64,000 nt of DNA, from NCBI RefSeq assembly GCF_014203705.1, contig NZ_JACHJR010000001.1, forward strand, positions 1,364,001 through 1,428,000, in the 5' to 3' direction. The notes beneath the pieces were generated by a model. That model saw only the letters and a program-made list of their open reading frames with translations. It was not told the DNA's origin and did not search any database. This stretch comes from Kitasatospora gansuensis (GTDB lineage: Bacteria; Actinomycetota; Actinomycetes; Streptomycetales; Streptomycetaceae). The translations under genes and the position numbers were made by a program. Shown here piece by piece: positions 7,688 through 16,191 of this stretch (the stretch's first letter is position 1; each line of letters opens with the position of its first letter).

Positions 7688-10600
7688 GCGGCTCACGCCG
7701 GACAGAGCCTCGGCCTCCCAGTGGGGTGCGTTCCAGCGGCGGGCCAAGGTAGCGGCTCGGTGGTAGTGGTCGGCGGCGTCCGGGTGGCCGAGGTAGTGGG
7801 ACAGGTCGCCGAGGGTCAGGGCGACCGGGCGGAGGGCGATCGAGGTGCTGGCCACTCCGGCGATCATGTGGCGCAGGGGGAGCAGCTCGGTGAACAGGTC
7901 CTCCGCTTCGGCCCGTTCGTCCAGCGCGATGACGGCCATCGCCCGGATCGCCAGGAAGAACGACCGGTAGTAGTCCGGCGGAATGACCCGCTTGGTCACC
8001 CGGGCGGCCCGGGCCTCGCCCGGCCGGCCCAGCTCGATCAGGGCCAGCGCGCGGACGTCCTCGGTGATCGCCCCGTACGCCGCACCGGCCTGCTCGATCA
8101 GGGCCAACTCGGATCCCAGCGTGCCGCGTTGGATCGCGATGGTGATCCGGTGCAGCGCCGCGAAGCCCGCCGCGTGCAGCGACTCCCGGGCGAACAGGCC
8201 GTCGAGCGCCTGCTGGTAGTGGGCGTCCGCCTCGGCCGGCCGGTTCTCGATCAGGGCCAGCATGCCGAGCTGGCAGCGGCCGACGTCGACCAGCTCCGAC
8301 AAGTGGTACGTCTCGGCGATCCGCAGCCCGGCCCTGATGTGCTCGCGCAGTGCCACCGGGTCGCCCCGGACGGCGGCGGCCGTGCTGAACAGGTGCTCGG
8401 CCTGCCAGCGGTAGGCCGGCAGGTCGTGCTCGGTGGCCACGGCGGCGAGTTCGGCGGCGATCTCGACCCGCAGCTCGATCTCCAACTCGTAGTCGTGCAC
8501 CCGTGCCTGGGCCGCGAGCGCGTGGGCGAGCAGCACCGGGTCCCGCTCCGCGCGGGCGATGGCCACCGCCTCCTCGGCCGCCGCCCAGCCCTCCGGGCTG
8601 CCGGAGCAGTCGAGTTCGTAGGTGAGCGCGTCGAGCAGGTGGCAGCGGGTGGCGGGCGTCAGGTCGGGCAGTTCGAGCAGGCCCGTCAGGGTGGCCACCG
8701 CGCTGTGGTCGATCGTTCCGTAGGCGTGTGCCACCCAGGGGGTGGGCACCGTCCAGGACGTCCAGGCCGCGATCGCCAGGTCGCTCCGGCCGGTCTCCTT
8801 GGCCAGCGCGACGGCGGTGCTCCGGGTCGCCAGGGCCGCGGTGATGGCCCCGGCCCGGACCTGGGCCCGGAGCAGGGCGCCGAGCAGTTCGATCCGGCGG
8901 GCCGGACGGTCGTCGTCGCCCGCCGGGACCAGTTCGAGATTGGCCAGCGCCTGCTGGAACAGCGCCGCGCAGGTCTCGTGGGCGTAGCGCCGCTCGGCCG
9001 CCTCGGCGGCGCGGACGCAGTGCTCCACCGCCGCCTGGGCGGTGGCGGCGGACGCCGCCCGGGTGAAGTGGTGGGCCAGGGCCGAGAGTTGACCAGGTCT
9101 CAGCTCCGCCAGCGCGGCGCCGACCCGGCCGTGCAGCCGGGCCCGGCGCAGCCCGCTGAGGTCGCTGTACAGGGTGTCCCGGACCAGTGCGTGGGTGAAC
9201 CGGACCACGCCGGGGCCCGGTTCGGTCAGCAGTCCACCGTTCAGCGCCGTCTCCAGCGCGGCCAGCACCTGGTCCTCGGTCCGGTCGGCGGCCGCCAGCA
9301 GCAGGTCGACCTCGGCCTCCCGGCCGACCACGGCGGCCAGCCTGAGCACCTCGACGGCGTCGGCCGGCAGCACGCCGAACCGGCGCCGCAGTACGTCGCC
9401 GACCCCCTGCGGGACTTCGGTGACCGCGACCAGGGCACCTTCACCGGCCAGCAGCCGGGCGCTCTCCCGGAGGTAGAACGGGTTGCCGCCGGTCCGTTCG
9501 GCCAGCGCGGCGACCGTCGCGCGGTCCACCCCGGTCGGGCAGACGGCCGCGATCAGCCGGCCCGCCTCGGCCTCGGCCAGGCCGGACAGTGGCAGCCGCC
9601 GGGGCGAGAGCCGGGCCAACTGGGCCAGCGTGTCGGTGAGATCGCCCTCGCCAGGGCGGTGCGCCACGATCAGCAGCAGGCCGGGTACGACCGGCCCGGT
9701 GCTCAGCTCGGCGAGCAGCGCCCGGGTCTCCTGGTCGGCGGCGTGCAGGTCGTCGAGCACCACGGCCACCGGCCGGTCGGCGGCCGCCCGGCGGAGCCAG
9801 TCGGCCACCGCCCGGTGCAGCCGGAACCGGCCCGCCAGCGGGTCGCTCCCCCGCCGCGCGGCGTACTCCTCGGCCTCCAGCAGCGGGGCCAGCACCTCGG
9901 CCTCGGCCGGCCCGGGGCCGACCTGCCCGGCCAGCTCGCGCAGTGCCTCGGTCCACGCCCAGGCGGGTGGCGCGCCCTCGGTCTCCGGGCACCTGCCGGA
10001 GGCCACCAACCAGCCGGCGGCGGCCAGTTCGGACCGCAGCCGCTGGAGCAGGGTGCTCTTCCCGGCCCCGGCCTCGCCGCTGATCAGCACCACCGCCCGG
10101 GCCCCGCCGACCGCCTCGGCGGCCGCCTCCCGCACCACCCGCAGCTCGTCCGCCCGGCCGACGAACAGCTCCGGCTGCGGCAGCGGGACGGCCTGCGGCG
10201 CGGGCGCGCCGATCAGCTCGGTGCGCTGGTTGAGGATCGCCGACTCCAACTCGGCCAGCGCGGGCCCGAGATCGAGGCCGAGGTCGGTGGCCAGCAGGGT
10301 ACGGGCCCGGCGCAGCGCGTCCAGCGCCTCGGCCTGCCGGTTCGCCGACCACAGCGCCAGCGCCAGCAGCCGCCACCCCTCCTCGCGGAACGGGTGCTCC
10401 TCGGTGAGTGCCAGCGCCTCGGGCACGGCAGCGCCGAAATCGCCCTGATCGACCGTCAGGACGACGGCCAACTCCCGTGCACCGAGCCTCAGTTCGTTCA
10501 GCCGGGCCACCTCACGGAGCGCCCACGGCTGGTCCGCGAACTCCGCGTACGCCTCGCCGTCCCAGAGCTCCAGCGCCTCCCGCACCGGGCCAGGACGCCG

Positions 10601-10972
10601 CAGTTTCCTGGCCCGGGCCACCAGCCGTTCGAAGTCCCGGGCGTCCAGCGCCCCGGTCGCGGGCAGCCGCAGCGCGTACCCGGGTGCCTCGCTGACCAGG
10701 ACCCTGGCGGGCTCCCTGGGGCCCCGCTCCGGCTCCAACACCCGGCGCAGATTGGAGATGTACGCCTGCAGCGAGGCTGCCGCCTTGGCCGGCGGGCGAC
10801 CGCCCCAGAGCCCGTCGACCAACCGGTCCGCGGCCACCACCGCGCCATCGGCCACCAGCAGTTGCCCGAGCACCCCGCGCTGCCGCGGCCCGCCGAGGCT
10901 CACCCGCACCCCGTTCACCTCGGCCGCCAGCGCCCCGAGCACCCTGATCCGGACCGTGCCCACTCCCTGCAC
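7646..10972 (-). CDS. AfsR/SARP-type regulator with BTAD, ATPase and helical repeat domains
   Basis: About 1108 residues. The N-terminal winged helix (about 5-95, VRIRVLGALAAEVNG to YALRLP) is followed by a bacterial transcriptional activation domain (about 100-250), an AAA/STAND ATPase with Walker A GEAGAGKST near residue 305 and Walker B VVLDDLHAAD, and a long C-terminal TPR-like region. Large SARPs of this design activate secondary-metabolite or developmental genes. No biosynthetic cluster touches it, so its target is open. GTG at 10972 is chosen for the GGGGGAG five bases upstream; a GTG at 10996 is possible. The last 14 or so codons (QGLGEQRRQPQGR then stop) are encoded by the inverted end of repeat copy A, so the original C-terminus may have been replaced. 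Confidence 0.88.
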   Translation of the reverse strand: MQGVGTVRIRVLGALAAEVNGVRVSLGGPRQRGVLGQLLVADGAVVAADRLVDGLWGGRPPAKAAASLQAYISNLRRVLEPERGPREPARVLVSEAPGYALRLPATGALDARDFERLVARARKLRRPGPVREALELWDGEAYAEFADQPWALREVARLNELRLGARELAVVLTVDQGDFGAAVPEALALTEEHPFREEGWRLLALALWSANRQAEALDALRRARTLLATDLGLDLGPALAELESAILNQRTELIGAPAPQAVPLPQPELFVGRADELRVVREAAAEAVGGARAVVLISGEAGAGKSTLLQRLRSELAAAGWLVASGRCPETEGAPPAWAWTEALRELAGQVGPGPAEAEVLAPLLEAEEYAARRGSDPLAGRFRLHRAVADWLRRAAADRPVAVVLDDLHAADQETRALLAELSTGPVVPGLLLIVAHRPGEGDLTDTLAQLARLSPRRLPLSGLAEAEAGRLIAAVCPTGVDRATVAALAERTGGNPFYLRESARLLAGEGALVAVTEVPQGVGDVLRRRFGVLPADAVEVLRLAAVVGREAEVDLLLAAADRTEDQVLAALETALNGGLLTEPGPGVVRFTHALVRDTLYSDLSGLRRARLHGRVGAALAELRPGQLSALAHHFTRAASAATAQAAVEHCVRAAEAAERRYAHETCAALFQQALANLELVPAGDDDRPARRIELLGALLRAQVRAGAITAALATRSTAVALAKETGRSDLAIAAWTSWTVPTPWVAHAYGTIDHSAVATLTGLLELPDLTPATRCHLLDALTYELDCSGSPEGWAAAEEAVAIARAERDPVLLAHALAAQARVHDYELEIELRVEIAAELAAVATEHDLPAYRWQAEHLFSTAAAVRGDPVALREHIRAGLRIAETYHLSELVDVGRCQLGMLALIENRPAEADAHYQQALDGLFARESLHAAGFAALHRITIAIQRGTLGSELALIEQAGAAYGAITEDVRALALIELGRPGEARAARVTKRVIPPDYYRSFFLAIRAMAVIALDERAEAEDLFTELLPLRHMIAGVASTSIALRPVALTLGDLSHYLGHPDAADHYHRAATLARRWNAPHWEAEALSGVSRQGLGEQRRQPQGR

Positions 10973-11070
10973 CAGCCCTCCCCCACACGTCCGCACTGGC
11001 CACCGAGCCTATGCGATGGGCTCGCGCCGGCTCCAAGGGGACTCCAAGTGCGTGGGCATCCTGGCGCGGC

Positions 11071-12237
11071 TCAGCGGCACAGGGCCGTGTCCACCACCTT
11101 CTCGAGGTGATCGGTGGCGGTCCCGTCGGTCGGGACGGCGGTCACCGCGACGTTGACGGCGCGGCCGTCGTCGGTGACCCCGCCCCGGGTCTCGAAGCCC
11201 GCGATGTCACCGCCGTGGCCCCAGTAGACACCGCCGCACGACAGCGGCCTGCTGATGATCCCCAGCCCGTAGCCGGCGCCGCTGTCGCCGATCGGAACGA
11301 CGGTGCGCATCTGCGCGAGCTGGGCCGGCTGGAGGAGATCACCCGCCAACAGGGCGGTGAAGAACTGGTTGACCTCGGAGTTGGTGGAGATCATCTGGCC
11401 CGCCGCCCAGCCCGCGGAGGGGTCCAGCTCCGTGAAGTCGTGCAGCGGCCCACCGGCCGAGGCCCTGCCGTAGCCCCGGGGGTGGGCCTCCCGGATGGTC
11501 CGGTCACCCTGGGCGGGGAAGTAGGTGTGGCGCAGCCCGATGCGCTTGACGACGCGCCGGTCGATCTCCTCGGCGAGGGGGCGGCCGGTGACCTTCTGAA
11601 CGATCAGGCCGGCCAGCACGTAGTTCGAACTGCTGTACTTGAACCGCTCTCCCGGAGCGAAGTCGGCCTTCTGCTGGAGCGCCAGATCCAGCAGGTCGCG
11701 GGGGTCGAAGTACCGGTACTCGAGGGTGGAGTCCGGAATGAGGCCCTCGTAGTCGGGAATTCCGCTGGTGTGCTGCAGGAGCTGACGGACCGTGATCTTG
11801 CTGCCGTCGATCCCGTCCCCACGGACCAGGCCCTTCAGGTGGGTGTCGACCAGGTCGTCGAGGCCGATCTTCCCCTCACCGACCAGCTGCAGGACGACCA
11901 CCGCGGTGAACGTCTTGGTGTTGCTGCCGATCCGCACCTGCCCGTCCCTGGGCACCTTCGAACCCGTCGCCAGGTCGCCCACTCCCGCGGTGTGGGTACG
12001 GGTGCGACCCTGCCGGTCCCGGACGCTCGCCAGCGCGGCGGGCAGGCCGTCGGAGCGCACCAGCGCGTCCAGCCCCTGCTGGACGGTGTCCGGCCGGGCG
12101 GCGAACGCCTCGGTCGGCGCCGGGGCGACGCCCATGGTCAGCACGCCGACCGCCAACACGACCGCAGCCGGCCCGACTCCGCGCCGACCGCCCCGCTGCC
12201 GACCGGGAAGAAACCGCTGCCACATCTGCTCGCGCAC
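11071..12237 (-). CDS. secreted serine hydrolase, class C beta-lactamase / DD-peptidase family
   Basis: 388 residues. A signal peptide with an Arg-rich n-region and hydrophobic core (about 20-46, ending EAFA-A) precedes a beta-lactamase/transpeptidase fold. The catalytic motif S-x-x-K is SNTK at 105-108 and the third motif HGG starts at H341. The second motif, normally Y-x-N, reads Y201-S-S, a conservative departure. Such proteins act outside the membrane as D-alanyl-D-alanine carboxypeptidases or esterases. GTG 12237 is supported by GGAG seven bases upstream. Its neighbours are unrelated and it is probably monocistronic. Confidence 0.88.
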   Translation of the reverse strand: MREQMWQRFLPGRQRGGRRGVGPAAVVLAVGVLTMGVAPAPTEAFAARPDTVQQGLDALVRSDGLPAALASVRDRQGRTRTHTAGVGDLATGSKVPRDGQVRIGSNTKTFTAVVVLQLVGEGKIGLDDLVDTHLKGLVRGDGIDGSKITVRQLLQHTSGIPDYEGLIPDSTLEYRYFDPRDLLDLALQQKADFAPGERFKYSSSNYVLAGLIVQKVTGRPLAEEIDRRVVKRIGLRHTYFPAQGDRTIREAHPRGYGRASAGGPLHDFTELDPSAGWAAGQMISTNSEVNQFFTALLAGDLLQPAQLAQMRTVVPIGDSGAGYGLGIISRPLSCGGVYWGHGGDIAGFETRGGVTDDGRAVNVAVTAVPTDGTATDHLEKVVDTALCR

Positions 12238-12359
12238 GAGTCAACTCCACTGGAATTACCGGGAGACCAGGCACTTCCTGGTCACGATGCGGCCAGTATT
12301 GCCAGGCGGCTCGGCGGTGACCTCCCCCGACCGGGGGAGCGATTTCTCCCGCCTGCGGG

Positions 12360-12791
12360 TCAGCCGGTGCGCAGCAGGACGGCCGAGAGCGGGACGAAGC
12401 CACCGGTGCCGCCGCCGGTCTCGCCGTCGGTCAGCCGGCGGAGCAGGCTCAGCGAGATCCGCTCGCCCTGGCTCTTGGCCCGCTCGGCCACCGGGCCGCT
12501 GTGCAGGCCGTCCACGGTGGCCGTCCAGAGCTGCAGCCAGCGGCCGAAGTGGCGCGCGGTGAGCGGCTGTTGGGCGTGCAGCGCGGCGTGCGGGGCGAAC
12601 AGGTCCCGGCGGTACTCGGCGGACCGCAGCAGCGCCCGCTCCCAGAAGTCCGCGATGTGCGGGAGATGCCGCTCCAGCTCGGTGCCGACGAAGAACGGCC
12701 CGATCACCGGGTCGGCGAAGGCCGCACCGTAGAACCGGCGCAGCAGCAGCTCCAGGTCGGCCCGGTCGGCGAGGTCGGGGCGGACGGACAT
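12360..12791 (-). CDS. truncated haemoglobin (group III-like globin)
   Basis: 143 residues, within the range of truncated haemoglobins. LLRRFYGAAFADPVIGPFF matches helix B to E of the family, and FWERALLRSAEYRRDLFAPHAAL followed by LTARHFGRWLQLWTATVD carries the expected proximal histidine region. The helix pattern is closest to group III trHbs. Likely role is haem-based handling of O2 or NO in the cytoplasm. ATG 12791 is chosen because GAGGAG lies upstream and it starts the globin fold cleanly. It diverges from the aldo/keto reductase gene (92 bases between starts), so the two promoters share that gap. Confidence 0.85.
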   Translation of the reverse strand: MSVRPDLADRADLELLLRRFYGAAFADPVIGPFFVGTELERHLPHIADFWERALLRSAEYRRDLFAPHAALHAQQPLTARHFGRWLQLWTATVDGLHSGPVAERAKSQGERISLSLLRRLTDGETGGGTGGFVPLSAVLLRTG

Positions 12792-12884
12792 CCGAGCTGC
12801 TCCTCTCCCGGGCCACGACGACCGGTCTGCGGACGACACGGCCGAGTCTACCGGCGCAGCGCCGCGAGCTGGCAGGATGCTGCC

Positions 12885-13874
12885 ATGACGTACCTCGCCG
12901 CCGATGACCGTTACTCCTCGATGACCTACCGCAGGGCCGGCCGCAGCGGAGTGCTGCTGCCCGCGATCTCGCTCGGCCTCTGGCACAACTTCGGTGACAC
13001 CCAGCCGCTGGAGGTGCAGCGCGCGGTGCTGCGCCGGGCCTTCGACCGCGGCGTCACCCACTTCGACCTGGCCAACAACTACGGCCCGCCGTACGGCAGC
13101 GCGGAGAAGAACTTCGGCACGCTGTACGCGCAGGACTTCCGCCCGTACCGGGACGAGCTGTTCATCGCCTCCAAGGCCGGGTACGACATGTGGCCGGGCC
13201 CGTACGGGGACGGCGGCAGCCGAAAGTACCTGCTGGCCAGCCTGGACCAGTCGCTCAGCCGGATGGGCCTGGACTACGTCGACGTCTTCTACTCGCACCG
13301 CTACGACCCCAGCACCCCGCTGGAGGAGACCATGGGGGCGCTCGACACCGCCGTCCGGTCGGGCCGGGCGCTGTACGCGGCGATCTCCAACTACCCGGCC
13401 GAGCAGCACCGCGAGGCGGTGGCGATCCTGCGCGAGCTGGGGACGCCGGTGCTGCTGAACCAGTCGCGCTACTCGATCCTGGACCGGGGCGTGGAGGACG
13501 CCGTGCTGGACGCGGTCGGCGAGACCCAGACCAGCCTGATCGCGTACTCCCCGCTGGCCCAGGGCCTGCTGACCGACCGTTACCTCGCGGGCGACGTCCC
13601 GGTGGGCTCCCGGATGTCGGTCGGCCACTTCCTCAAGGAGGAGGCGCTGACCGGGGCCAAGCTGGACCAGCTGCGCGCCCTCGCCAAGGTCGCCGAGCGA
13701 CGCGGCCAGAGCCTGGCCCAGCTGGCCCTGAGCTGGGTGCTCCGCGACGACCGGGTGGTCTCGGTCATCATCGGCGCCAGCAGCGTGGCCCAGCTGGACC
13801 AGAACCTCGACGCCCTCGCGGCGGGGCCGCTCACGGCCGAGGAGCTCGCGGAGATCGACGCCCTCAGCCGCTAG
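12885..13874 (+). CDS. aldo/keto reductase, YghZ/Gpr-like (L-glyceraldehyde 3-phosphate reductase family)
   Basis: 329-residue NADPH-dependent (beta/alpha)8 reductase. The catalytic tetrad is visible: Asp and Tyr in HFDLANNYG, Lys in FIASKAGYD and His in YSHRYD. AEKNFG and MWPGPYGDGGSRKYL are characteristic of the YghZ/AKR14 branch, which detoxifies short aldehydes such as L-glyceraldehyde 3-phosphate and methylglyoxal. The C-terminal cofactor motif is VIIGASSVAQLDQN. ATG 12885 has only a weak AGGAT upstream. Convergent with the winged-helix gene; repeat copy B fills the space between them. Confidence 0.93.
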   Translation: MTYLAADDRYSSMTYRRAGRSGVLLPAISLGLWHNFGDTQPLEVQRAVLRRAFDRGVTHFDLANNYGPPYGSAEKNFGTLYAQDFRPYRDELFIASKAGYDMWPGPYGDGGSRKYLLASLDQSLSRMGLDYVDVFYSHRYDPSTPLEETMGALDTAVRSGRALYAAISNYPAEQHREAVAILRELGTPVLLNQSRYSILDRGVEDAVLDAVGETQTSLIAYSPLAQGLLTDRYLAGDVPVGSRMSVGHFLKEEALTGAKLDQLRALAKVAERRGQSLAQLALSWVLRDDRVVSVIIGASSVAQLDQNLDALAAGPLTAEELAEIDALSR

Positions 13875-13902
13875 GTCTCTGCGAGGCCCAGCCGTCTACG
13901 GT

Positions 13903-14019
13903 CCAGGGGCTCGGGGAACTGCGAGGAGGTCTGGCGCTTGGGTTAACAGCGAAAGTGCCTGACCATCCACGCAGGTGCAACGCTCCAGAGGTTGGCGTCG
14001 CAGTTCCCCGAGCCCCTGG
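13903..14019. repeat. dispersed intergenic repeat, copy B
   Basis: 117 bp bounded by a perfect 22-bp inverted repeat (13903-13924 and 13998-14019), whose outer part reads CAGGGGCTCGGGGAACTGCG. The interior resembles copy A (7517-7687), and both copies keep the run TTGGCGTCG just inside the right end. It fills the gap between two convergent genes (stops at 13874 and 14035) and could form a very long hairpin acting as a bidirectional terminator. Confidence 0.85.
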
Positions 14020-14034
14020 TGGTGCACCGTGTGC

Positions 14035-14682
14035 CTAGAGGCTGACCGGGGTGTACTTGTAGCCGACGCGGCGGACCGTGACGATGCTGTCACGGTAGGC
14101 CGCGCCGAGCTTGCGGCGGAGGCGGGCGACGTGGACGTCGACCGTGCGGCCGTCGCCGACGTGGCCGTAGCCCCAGACGGCGGAGACCAGGTGGTCGCGG
14201 GTGTGGACGCGCTGGGGGTGCTCGGTGAGGTGGGCGAGCAGTTCGAACTCGAGGTAGGTGAGGTCGAGCAGCTTGCCGTCGACGTGGGCGCTGCGGCGCT
14301 CGGTGTCGACGCTGATGCCGCGGCCCGACGGCTTGACCGCCGCCCGGACCGGCGCAGCGGCAGCGGGTGCGAGGGCGGCCGGGGCCTCGGCCGCCGGGAC
14401 CAGCACCAGGTAGCCGACCAGCGGCCCGCCGCTCGCGTCGGTCGTGCCGAACTGGGCGCCGTACTGCGCCAACAGGCCCTGCGGGATGGCGGACTGGGGC
14501 AGTGCGGCGACCACCGTGGCGCCCTCGGGCAGCGCGCCGAACAGCGCCTGCGGCGCAGGGGCGGGGGCGGGGGCAGCAGCGGCGAGGTGTCGGCGGTCGG
14601 CGGGGGCGGTGACGGAGCGGACCGCCCGCAGGTGCGGGGTGGCGGAGGGGAAGGACAGGGTGGCGGTGGAGGAGGAAGACAT
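14035..14682 (-). CDS. winged-helix (OmpR/PhoB-type DNA-binding) regulator without receiver domain
   Basis: 215 residues. The C-terminal ~95 residues form an OmpR-type winged helix (GISVDTERRSAHVDG, LTYLEFELLAHLTEH, VSAVWGYGHVGDGRTVDVH, RRVGYKYTPV). The N-terminal ~120 residues are Ala/Pro-rich and lack the conserved aspartates of a receiver domain, so it is not a standard response regulator. ATG 14682 is chosen as the point where coding bias begins; in-frame extension upstream is rich in unlikely codons. A 40-codon cysteine-rich leader peptide (14918-15040) lies 235 bases upstream on the same strand, suggesting leader-mediated control. Target genes are unknown. Confidence 0.85.
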   Translation of the reverse strand: MSSSSTATLSFPSATPHLRAVRSVTAPADRRHLAAAAPAPAPAPQALFGALPEGATVVAALPQSAIPQGLLAQYGAQFGTTDASGGPLVGYLVLVPAAEAPAALAPAAAAPVRAAVKPSGRGISVDTERRSAHVDGKLLDLTYLEFELLAHLTEHPQRVHTRDHLVSAVWGYGHVGDGRTVDVHVARLRRKLGAAYRDSIVTVRRVGYKYTPVSL

Positions 14683-14917
14683 GATGCCGCTCTTTCGCGC
14701 GTGACGGATGGTGGGTGTCGTCTGCGCGTCGACCTGGGCGGAGCACCGCTCCTGACGGGTGGTCAGACGGTGGGCCGGGACGCGCCGGGCGGGCCGGGGC
14801 ACGGCTGCTGGGGCCGGCGCGGCGTCCGGTGGTTCGTTGCCCGGCGAAAGAAAGTGGCCGGAAGCAAAGGAAACGGAGGCGGCACCGAGGAAGCAGGAGT
14901 GCGGGTCGGACCCGGGG

Positions 14918-15040
14918 TCAGCGACAGCAGGCGCTGGAGCAGAGCGCCTGGTCGATGTACCGGCGCATGGTCAGAACCGGTGTCACCGGGGCGGACTGGG
15001 CCGTCGGACGGAGCCTCGGACGGACTGCTGCTGCGGTCAT
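14918..15040 (-). CDS. small cysteine-rich leader peptide (putative attenuation ORF)
   Basis: 40 residues, from MTAAAVRPRL to the stop after TMRRYIDQALCSSACCR. The terminal R-R-Y-I-D-x-A-L-x-S-S-A-C-x-R matches the short actinobacterial leader-peptide family with the pattern RR(H/Y)(I/V)DL-x-R-x-SSA-x-C. These peptides precede sulfur-assimilation genes and are thought to sense cysteine supply through translation of their Cys codons. Three Cys codons fall in the last seven codons. GGGGGGAGG lies nine bases before ATG 15040, an exceptionally strong ribosome site; an internal ATG would give a 16-residue form. The next gene on this strand is the winged-helix regulator (start 14682). Too short for most gene finders. 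Confidence 0.65.
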   Translation of the reverse strand: MTAAAVRPRLRPTAQSAPVTPVLTMRRYIDQALCSSACCR

Positions 15041-15154
15041 GCTGTGGTACCTCCCCCCGGGCGCTGCGGTGAACTGTCGGCATGAGCGTTCCATGACCGG
15101 GGCCCCGGCGGCAAGCCGGATGCACCAAAACCGTCCGCAGGGCGAGACGGTGTC

Positions 15155-15754
15155 TCAGACTGCGAGACCCCGCCGTTCCATCGCGTGTTCGGCAAGCCTG
15201 ATCAGCAGTTCCTTGCCGTCCTCCCGGCGGCGGGCGTCGCAGAGCAGCACCGGCACCCCGGGGTCCAGGTCGAGCGCGTCACGGACGTCGCCGGGGGCGT
15301 ACACCTCGGTGCCCTCGAAGCAGTTCACCGCGACCACGAACGGGATGCCGCGCCGCTCGAAGAAGTCCACCGAGGGGAAGCAGTCGGCGAGTCGGCGGGT
15401 GTCGGCGAGCACCACCGCGCCGAGCGCGCCGGCCGCCAGCTCGTCCCAGGCGAACCAGAACCGGTCCTGCCCCGGGGTGCCGAACAGGTAGAGCGCGAGG
15501 CCGGGGCGCAGGTCGATCCGGCCGAAGTCCATCGCCACCGTGGTGGTCCGCTTGGCCTCCACGCCGGAGGTGTCGTCCACCTCCTGCCCCGCCGTGGTGA
15601 GTTGCTCCTCGGTGCGCAGCGGACGGATCTCGCTGACCGCGCCCACCAGGGTGGTCTTGCCCGCGCCGAAGCCGCCGGCGACCAGGATCTTGAGGGCCAC
15701 CGCGCTCCAGGGCGAAGCCTGGCCGGGCTGGACGTCAGAGTGCGCGAAGGCCAT
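15155..15754 (-). CDS. cvnD: conservon GTP-binding protein CvnD
   Basis: 199-residue small GTPase. Walker A is GGFGAGKTT (about 28-36), the switch II region is LFGTPGQDRF, and VNCFEG stands where NKxD occurs in canonical GTPases. Family members are the output end of conservons, G-protein-like complexes at the membrane that modulate antibiotic production and aerial growth in Streptomyces. ATG 15754 overlaps the cvnC stop by 20 bases, so translation is coupled. Fourth gene of a complete cvnABCD set. No associated P450 gene follows, unlike in some conservons. Confidence 0.93.
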   Translation of the reverse strand: MAFAHSDVQPGQASPWSAVALKILVAGGFGAGKTTLVGAVSEIRPLRTEEQLTTAGQEVDDTSGVEAKRTTTVAMDFGRIDLRPGLALYLFGTPGQDRFWFAWDELAAGALGAVVLADTRRLADCFPSVDFFERRGIPFVVAVNCFEGTEVYAPGDVRDALDLDPGVPVLLCDARRREDGKELLIRLAEHAMERRGLAV

Positions 15755-16184
15755 TGATCACGTCTCGCAGCAGGCGCTCGTCCGGTAGTTGGGCGAGCGG
15801 AACGGGTCGGGTGACGGCTATCAGTTCCGCGTGCAGCAGGTCGCCGAGCAGCACCCGCACCACGCTCACCGGCAGATCGGTGTACGAGCCCAACTCGGCG
15901 ACGCTGAGCGGTTCGTGACGACAGAGCCCGAGGATGGCCCGCTGCTCGGGGTCGAGGTCGGGCTCCTCGGTCTCGTCCGGGTGCACGGCGGTGACCAGCG
16001 AGATGAGGTCGAACATCCCCTCCTCGACCGGCCTGGTCCGGCCCTTGGTCATCGAGAACAGCCGCACCATCGGCCCCGCCTCGTCGTCGAACCACTGGTC
16101 CTCGACGGGCGGGCGGGCGGGCGGGGCCGGCTGGGGCGGCCCGGCTGTCCTGCTCGGCTCCGGTGCGGCGTCCTCGACGGTCAT
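15735..16184 (-). CDS. cvnC: conservon DUF742 protein CvnC
   Basis: 149 residues. A Pro-rich N-terminus (about 1-27) leads into a DUF742 winged-helix-like domain (VRLFSMTKGRTRP; HEPLSVAELGSYTDLPVSVV; LLGDLLHAELIAV). In conservons CvnC sits in the complex between the roadblock protein CvnB and the GTPase CvnD; its exact role is unsettled. It starts seven bases after the cvnB stop codon and overlaps cvnD by 20 bases. Confidence 0.93.
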   Translation of the reverse strand: MTVEDAAPEPSRTAGPPQPAPPARPPVEDQWFDDEAGPMVRLFSMTKGRTRPVEEGMFDLISLVTAVHPDETEEPDLDPEQRAILGLCRHEPLSVAELGSYTDLPVSVVRVLLGDLLHAELIAVTRPVPLAQLPDERLLRDVINGLRAL

Positions 16185-16191
16185 CGGTCGG

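Noticed and set aside
7418..11110. A 1230-codon open frame on the plus strand
   Set aside because: It is the complement of the SARP-type regulator. It has Gly/Gln/Arg-rich low-complexity composition and no recognisable domain, the usual artefact of GC-rich antisense frames.
14763..15128. A 121-codon minus-strand frame overlapping the leader peptide
   Set aside because: Pro/Arg-rich with no ribosome site. The leader peptide in another frame has a strong ribosome site and a known motif.
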